Of a stretch of 34,517 bases of DNA, positions 29,460 to 34,517 are shown piece by piece (position 1 is the first letter of the stretch; every line of letters begins with the position of its first letter). The DNA is from Nemertoderma westbladi (Eukaryota > Xenacoelomorpha > Nemertodermatida > Nemertodermatidae), in contig JAUCBJ010005655.1 of the NCBI GenBank assembly GCA_032718475.1, positions 1-34,517 on the forward strand, read 5' to 3'. Position numbers and translations under genes: made by a program. Under the pieces are notes generated by a model. The model did no database searches. It saw only the letters and a list, made by a program, of their open reading frames with translations, and had not been told where the DNA came from.

Positions 29460-30770
29460 CACTTCTACATTGTTTCACTTAACCTTTCTTTCTCCCTTGG
29501 GAACTTCTATCTATTGTCTCCTTTCTAGCACTAGCTACTTGAGAAAGCCCCCATTGGGGCGAAACCTACAGATCAGCTGACAGTTCTCAGCTGATCACTG
29601 ATTGCATGCAACGTCTACAGGTCAGTTGCTTTTTTACTGTTTCATTTGTACTGCATACCTACCGGTAAGGTTTTTACTTCATTGCTTGACAATTAAATAA
29701 AAGTACCACTATATTGCATTAACTCAAGCTTTTTAATTCTAATATTAAATATTTTGTAGTGCAACGATTTGTTAAGTGGGGCGGGTCGCAGATATTGTTG
29801 CGTTGTATGGTTGTGTTGGTTACCCAGAAAATGGGACAATGGGGACATCATATTGTTTCGGTTGTACCATTATATAGGTTAACCAAACAGTAGTGGTACA
29901 AAGACGGATGAACGCGGTACAGAGACGGCTGAACGCGGCACAGAGACGGTTGAACCAGACAAAAGGGCATAACTCGGGGAATTTGATGTGAAGTGAGATG
30001 GGGGTAATGAAGTTTACAAAAAATATGCTCACCCGGATTCAAAATAAATAACAATGATTTTACTGGCCTATAAAAGATTACTTGAGATGACTTGGCGACT
30101 GGAACTTTGGAGGGATGAATTTGAAAGCAAGAATGTTTTATTACCCAAAGTTTATAGCCCAGGTAGTTGAGATACATGGTATTTTCCTCCCTAAGGCTAT
30201 ACGTTTGTAAGAAACATAAATTATATTGTTATGTATAGTCTAATACGTAAAGGTGTCCTACTATAATTATTGCCGATCTACAATGGGATGGGGATTAGCC
30301 TTGGGGGATTAAATAGCCGGTAGGGTGACAATGCTTTGGGAAAGGATATGATTTTATGACTTGCTCTGTATTTTATCTATATGATAGAAAGTAATGGGTC
30401 CGATTTGACAATAGAGAAATGTGTTTTATTGCACAATATTTGTTCAATGAGGCGTGCAGGTCTACATTACCCGAGCGCTAGATATTCCGATAGTAATGGA
30501 TAACATTGAAGTGGGTGTAGTTACTGTGAGGTACTGTGAAACCCGGAACAATAGATTTGGCAACTATATGACAACGCGATACATCTCACTTGATGTGTGA
30601 GTTGTGCAGTCTCTCTCCTTCTCAAAATGTTTGTAGTACCCGTATGAAATCGGTAATTTGGCGACGGGAATTAATTGTCATGTCAATAAGTTATTTACCA
30701 AGTTTGCAATATATACTTCAGTAAGTCAGATAGCGATGGCCCAAGTTGCTACAATAGCATCAAATACGGA
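29460..30770. other. Non-coding; short repeats only
   Basis: Beyond the LINE tail, the only structure seen is a 21-bp triplicate at about 29898-29960 (units ACAGAGACGGCTGAACGCGGC). The overlapping minus-strand open frames translate that repeat. No gene is supported. Confidence 0.5.
29540..29600 (+). other. LINE 3' tail hairpins
   Basis: A stem GCCCCC-ATT-GGGGC (29547-29560) sits in GAGAAAGCCCCCATTGGGGC. It is followed by a perfect 10-bp inverted repeat GATCAGCTGA (29571-29580) / TCAGCTGATC (29587-29596). Such 3' hairpins are where LINE reverse transcriptases often bind their RNA. That role is inferred. Confidence 0.5.
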
Positions 30771-30774
30771 ACAC

Positions 30775-31870
30775 CAGCTGTATATCAGCTAACACAAAAC
30801 ATAAAACATATAAAACAATCTAAGCAAACACAAAACATCAGCTACAATCTCAACAAACACAAAATATCAGCTACAATTTCATCAAACACAAAACATCAGC
30901 TACAATCTCTACAAACACAAGATATCAGCTACATTCTCATCAAACACAAAACATCAGCTACAATCTCTACAAACACAAGATATCAGCTACATTCTCATCA
31001 AACACAAAACATCAGTGCTACAATATCAAAAAAACGCATAATATCAGTGCTATAATCTCAACACATTCAATACATCAGATTCAATCTCATCAAACACAAA
31101 ACACCAGCTGCAATCTCAACAAACACAAAATATCAGCTACAATTTCATCAAACACAAAACATCAGCTACAATCTCTACAAACACAAGATATCAGCTACAT
31201 TCTCATCAAACACAAAACATCAGCTACAATCTCAACAAACACAAAATATCAGCTACAATCTCATCAAACACAAAACATTAGCTACAATCTCTACAAACAC
31301 AAGATATCAGCTACATTCTCATCAACACAAAACATCAGTGCTACAATATCAAAAAAACGCATAATATCAGTGCTATAATCTCAACACATTCAATACATCA
31401 GATTCAATCTCATCAAACACAAAACACCAGCTGCAATCTCAACAAACACAAAATATCAGCTACAATTTCATCAAACACAAAACATCAGCTACAATCTCTA
31501 CAAACACAAGATATCAGCTACATTCTCATCAAACACAAAACATCAGCTACAATCTCAACAAACACAAAATATCAGCTACAATCTCATCAAACACAAAACA
31601 TTAGCTACAATCTCTACAAACACAAGATATCAGCTACAATATCATCAACACAAAACATCAGTGCTACAATATCAAAAAAAAACGCATAATATCAGTGCTA
31701 TAATCTCAACACACTCAAAACATCAGATTCAATCTCATCAAACACAAAACATCAGCTGCAATCTCAACTCAACAAACACAAAATATCAGCTACAATCTCA
31801 ACAAACGCAAAACATTAGCTACCATCTCAACAAACGCAAAGTATCAATGATACAATCTCAAAAAAACACA
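30775..31870. repeat. 29-bp minisatellite with ~324-bp higher-order period
   Basis: About 37 imperfect units of the type ATCAGCTACAATCTCAACAA plus ACACAAAAC. A distinctive variant block with CAGTGCTACAATATC and AACGCATAATATCAG recurs at 31011, 31334 and 31658, 323-324 bp apart, or about 11 units. Array growth was thus by copying multi-unit blocks. It has a strong strand asymmetry: G is rare on the plus strand. Confidence 0.95.
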
Positions 31871-32245
31871 ATAAATGAAATTAAATTGCAAAATTTCCCA
31901 ATGATTTCTATATATTTGGGGTGGTTATGAGCATAAATAATCATAATGATACATCCTTGGTATATACTGCTCATAATGTGGATTCCGGAATATTTGTACT
32001 CACTATTATCCCAATGGGAAGCGGAAGAGTCCCGATTCAAAATTATAAAGTTGCAACATTCAGGTTCTTCACCCCCATACTCAAATAATATAAAATCCAT
32101 TACGAACCAAAAAAGTTGGGTTTACCGAAAATACTGGTTTAGAGCAGAAATCACGCTGATACTCTAAATAAATATGACCGATTTTATGAGAGCAGATCTC
32201 ATACATAACACTGAAACTGAAAGTTGACAAAACTGTGTGAACTGA
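31871..32245. other. Non-coding; nothing recognised
   Basis: AT-rich, with overlapping short open frames on both strands (31858-32100 minus and 31946-32167 plus). Neither shows family features. Confidence 0.45.
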
Positions 32246-32389
32246 ATTTACTACATCGTCCATACATACTTGTCTCTTGCTAAAGTGATTGAAGCATCCA
32301 TTAAATTAACGAAAAGAATTATGCTTGAATCAAAGCTTCAAGTTGCGGCCCTTGAGGATCGAAAGGCTGACCCCAATAAAAAGATGTGA
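32246..32389 (+). CDS. Possible short terminal exon or gene relic
   Basis: Open from just after TGA 32243-32245 to TGA 32387-32389. It encodes TKRIMLESKLQVAALEDRKA, then DPNKKM and stop, a charged helical peptide with less AT-biased codons than its surroundings. CTCTTGCTAAAG just before 32284 could act as a splice acceptor. I recognise no family. It may be the last exon of an upstream plus-strand gene, a transposon scrap or chance. Confidence 0.22.
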   Translation: MYYIVHTYLSLAKVIEASIKLTKRIMLESKLQVAALEDRKADPNKKM

Positions 32390-32738
32390 CGTTCATACAG
32401 TGAGTAACAAACTTTATTACCTTGTAAACACATAACCTTGTGTGTGATTGGCAATCACTCGGCAAGTCTTTCATGTATCAAAGTACTTAGTGGGTAGTTG
32501 AAAACCGTTGTTTGGCCCCATCAGTTTACCACTCGAAAGGGATTGGCTGCCCTCTCATGTATGGCCCTCAAGTAACATCCAATCACAGAGCATTAGTTAC
32601 ATCCTTATTAAGATATAATTACAATTAGTTTTCGAGTTAGTCAGTTAAAGTAAATTTACAAATACACGACAGTTAGTAGAGTGTGGGCGCGATATTTCCG
32701 GAGCTTAATAATAATAATTTCTAAATCTTACTTGAAAT
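32390..32738 (+). promoter_or_regulatory. Putative promoter / 5' UTR of the T-box gene
   Basis: The region just upstream of the T-box start codon has three CCAAT-type boxes: ATTGG at 32447 and 32542, and CCAATCA at 32579. A GGGCGCG lies near 32686. No convincing TATA box is placed. Regulatory use is inferred from position only. Confidence 0.3.
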
Positions 32739-32947
32739 ATGAAAAAGAGTGAAACTGATCAGTTACTTTTAGCGGCACGGGGCTGCCCCGATGCCATACC
32801 CGGTTTGCCCTCCATCCTGCAGTCCCAATCCATAGGAGTTGCCCAGCAGTCACCAGATTTTAGAATTCGTGTTTCATTGGCGGACCAACCACTGTGGCAG
32901 TGCTTTGGTAACCATACCAACGAAATGATTGTAACTAAAAGTGGCAG
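32739..32947 (+). CDS. Brachyury-like T-box transcription factor, exon 1
   Basis: The ATG at 32739 follows an in-frame TGA six bases upstream, so it is the first Met of this exon. The short N-terminus MKKSETDQLLLAARG is followed by the start of the T-box DNA-binding domain: FRIRVSLADQPLWQCFGNHT, then NEMIVTKSGR. The donor GTAAGA at 32948 splits an Arg codon (phase 2), and the next exon supplies its last base. T-box proteins are nuclear regulators binding TCACACCT-type sites; Brachyury acts in mesoderm, notochord or gut specification. The three exons give 158 codons in one frame with every splice site canonical, so the gene looks intact. Residues typical of the Brachyury class rather than Tbx2/Eomes are NEMIVTKSGRRMFPV, YSILLDF and RYVNGEW. 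It is well diverged, so orthology needs a tree. Confidence 0.88.
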
Positions 32948-33412
32948 GTAAGATAAGTAAATACTTTATTATTTGGACCGCCGGTTCTATTAATTTGGAA
33001 ATAATAATTGCCCATAATAATTTTGTCACGTATCACTTTATAGGAAAACAGTACGAGTCGGTTTACTGGCCGAGCGCAGCGAGGCAATTAAAGTAGACGA
33101 GTACCTCTATTATTATGATATAAAGTGCTACTTTTATCAACGTGAAATATATAGTTATTTTTAATTATTTAATTATTCTTCTCGTACGCTGATTATCACT
33201 CGATAAGTTATACATCTCGAGGTGTCTAGCGGAGAAACAAAATTTATTTATGTTTATAATAAATAATTTGGAGATTAAATTCATGAAAATAGTTGAAAAT
33301 TGAATTAAATTATAATGAAAATTATAACCGAAATTCGTTGTAGTGCGGCCCCACCGCCCAGCTACACTTTTTATATTCACATTATGGATCGAACATTATC
33401 ATCATCTTGCAG

Positions 33413-33514
33413 ACGTATGTTCCCTGTGATTCGCGTTTCAGTAACCGGTCTGAACCCCAACTCAATGTACTCAATCCTTTTGGACTTTACATCGGTTGAT
33501 GATAAACGTTGGAG
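33413..33514 (+). CDS. Brachyury-like T-box transcription factor, exon 2
   Basis: 102 nt between acceptor TTGCAG (ends 33412) and donor GTTAGT (33515). It completes the split Arg and reads [20 protein letters not shown], then [13 protein letters not shown], ending two bases into the next Arg codon. This is the central T-box beta-barrel part. The intron before it is 465 nt. Confidence 0.9.
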
Positions 33515-33813
33515 GTTAGTTGGGTTGGATCAGGGATCCTCTAGAGTTGTATTACTGAAGTAGACTGACTACTTTACTGTTCATTATTGTAGAGCTACTT
33601 TTATATTTCTGCAGCGTGCAATGATTCACGTATTGCGTGAAGTTCATAAAAATATTTTGTAATTAATTTTTTGCGTTGTATATTAAAATATTCCGTGAAA
33701 ATTTTATTAAAAATATCATCTAAAATATAACTAACTTTATATTACTTTATTTTACTTTATATTACTGAAATAAGCACAAAACTATTGGTTTACCTCGTCG
33801 TTCTCTATGTCAG

Positions 33814-33976
33814 GTACGTAAACGGGGAGTGGTTGCCTAGCGACAAACGGGAAGCGAATCATTGTGCCGGAGTTTACACGCATCCAGAATCTCCGAACTT
33901 CGGTTCGCACTGGATGAAGGAATCGGTGTCGTTTAGCAAAGTCAAACTCAGTAACAAAACAAGCGGAAGAGGCAGG
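33814..33976 (+). CDS. Brachyury-like T-box transcription factor, exon 3
   Basis: 163 nt from acceptor TGTCAG (ends 33813) to donor GTGAGT (33977), ending in phase 0. It reads RYVNGEWLPSDKREANHCAG, VYTHPESPNFGSHWMKESVS, then FSKVKLSNKTSGRGR. HPESPNFGSHWMK and SFSKVKLSNK are the strongest T-box signatures. The usual Gly-Gly-Lys-Pro run after the NGEW motif is replaced by SDKREANHC, a notable divergence. The intron before it is 299 nt. The next exon, which should begin with the MLNSLHKYEPR block, lies beyond the window. Confidence 0.9.
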
Positions 33977-34517
33977 GTGAGTGGCTTTATCCAGTAAAAT
34001 AGTAAAACTTAGTAATAAATGGATGATGTGATAAATGGACTTCCATTTCAATTATAAACCTAATGTAAGCCCCCCTCACACGGGCATATTGGCTCTGCAT
34101 CATGTTGCTGGACTCCTCACACGACGGGACATATGTTGCTCAAGAATATCATTTATTTTCAACGAAATTGCTAACATTAATTAATTTATCACACAAACTA
34201 TAAAGTATTAGATAGTATAAAAATGGGATGTAATAAATGTTTTTAATAAAAATGTTGCAGCAAGAAGTTTTTGACTTCCTCACAAGGTTCCAGAAAGTTC
34301 CATCAGACTTTTTTGGGTTGCGCCATGCAGATAGGGGGGGACTTTCGACGCAATAGAAATTCATCCCTCTCCAGGGGAAATTCGACGCAAATAACAGCTG
34401 ATTGTTCTCAAAAATAAAACTGCAACCTGTTCTATTGTGTTTAGTTTATTGTTTTGGTTAAAATAACGTGCCACTGTAACCTGCTCCTTTCCCTAAATTT
34501 AGAATTTTACATTGAGG
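33977..34517 (+). other. Start of T-box gene intron 3
   Basis: Follows the GTGAGT donor; no further T-box exon is seen to the window end. It holds two CCTCACACG words (about 34073 and 34113) within an imperfect ~40-bp direct repeat, and a short G run near 34334. Confidence 0.5.

Noticed and set aside
29820-30177. Overlapping minus-strand frames of 70 and 109 codons
   Set aside because: One translates a 21-bp triplicate repeat and the other has no family features; both overlap in different phases.
30775-31870. CRISPR-like array
   Set aside because: The units are contiguous near-identical copies without unique spacers, and the genome is animal; it is a minisatellite.
34070-34125. T-box half-sites (TCACAC words) in intron 3 as an autoregulatory element
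   Set aside because: Two six-base words inside an imperfect direct repeat are expected by chance and do not match the full T-box site.

Overview
This is animal nuclear DNA, AT-rich and dense in decayed transposons. The evidence is spliced genes with GT-AG introns, tRNA-derived SINEs, LINE reverse-transcriptase relics, minisatellites and BEL/Pao-type LTR retroelements. A Brachyury-class T-box gene and a secreted fibrinogen-domain gene show it is a metazoan. The frequent TAGGCCTA and TACCGGTA palindromes suggest a marine invertebrate, perhaps a deuterostome, but the phylum cannot be fixed from this window alone.

Region by region. (1) 1-2673, minus strand: an uninterrupted 891-codon reading frame that runs off the left edge. 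It is a gag-like polyprotein with coiled coils and, at its C-terminal end, a BEL/Pao gag (DUF1759-like) domain. (2) 2674-6030: AT-rich and non-coding, with clustered TACCGGTA palindromes, a ~120-bp tandem pair and a 287-bp tandem duplication. (3) 6031-14032, minus strand: a second, very large BEL/Pao element. Its pol frame (gag core, zinc knuckle, retropepsin, reverse transcriptase, RNase H) is open for about 1,400 codons but ends without an integrase. Its ~1,270-codon gag extension is broken several times, each time inside a tandem or homopolymer repeat. (4) 14033-18480: non-coding, with a Harbinger-like transposase relic, a CAATTG minisatellite, a 56-bp-arm inverted repeat, two tRNA-like B-box sequences and a SINE tail. 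(5) 18486-19746, minus strand: a two-exon gene for a secreted fibrinogen-related protein. (6) 19843-25150: tandem repeats, a transposon-associated gene relic, a cluster of RFX/X-box-like motifs, one complete SINE with target-site duplications, and featureless AT-rich DNA. (7) 25190-29600, plus strand: two or three LINE relics and MITE-like sequences. (8) 30775-31870: a 29-bp minisatellite with a ~324-bp higher-order period. (9) 32739-34517, plus strand: the first three coding exons of a divergent Brachyury-like T-box gene, which continues beyond the right edge.

The two host genes point in opposite directions and show no sign of shared regulation. The rest is mostly mobile-element history. The items most worth following up are the giant repeat-prone gag regions of the two BEL/Pao elements, the integrase-less pol, the X-box cluster and the divergent T-box gene.
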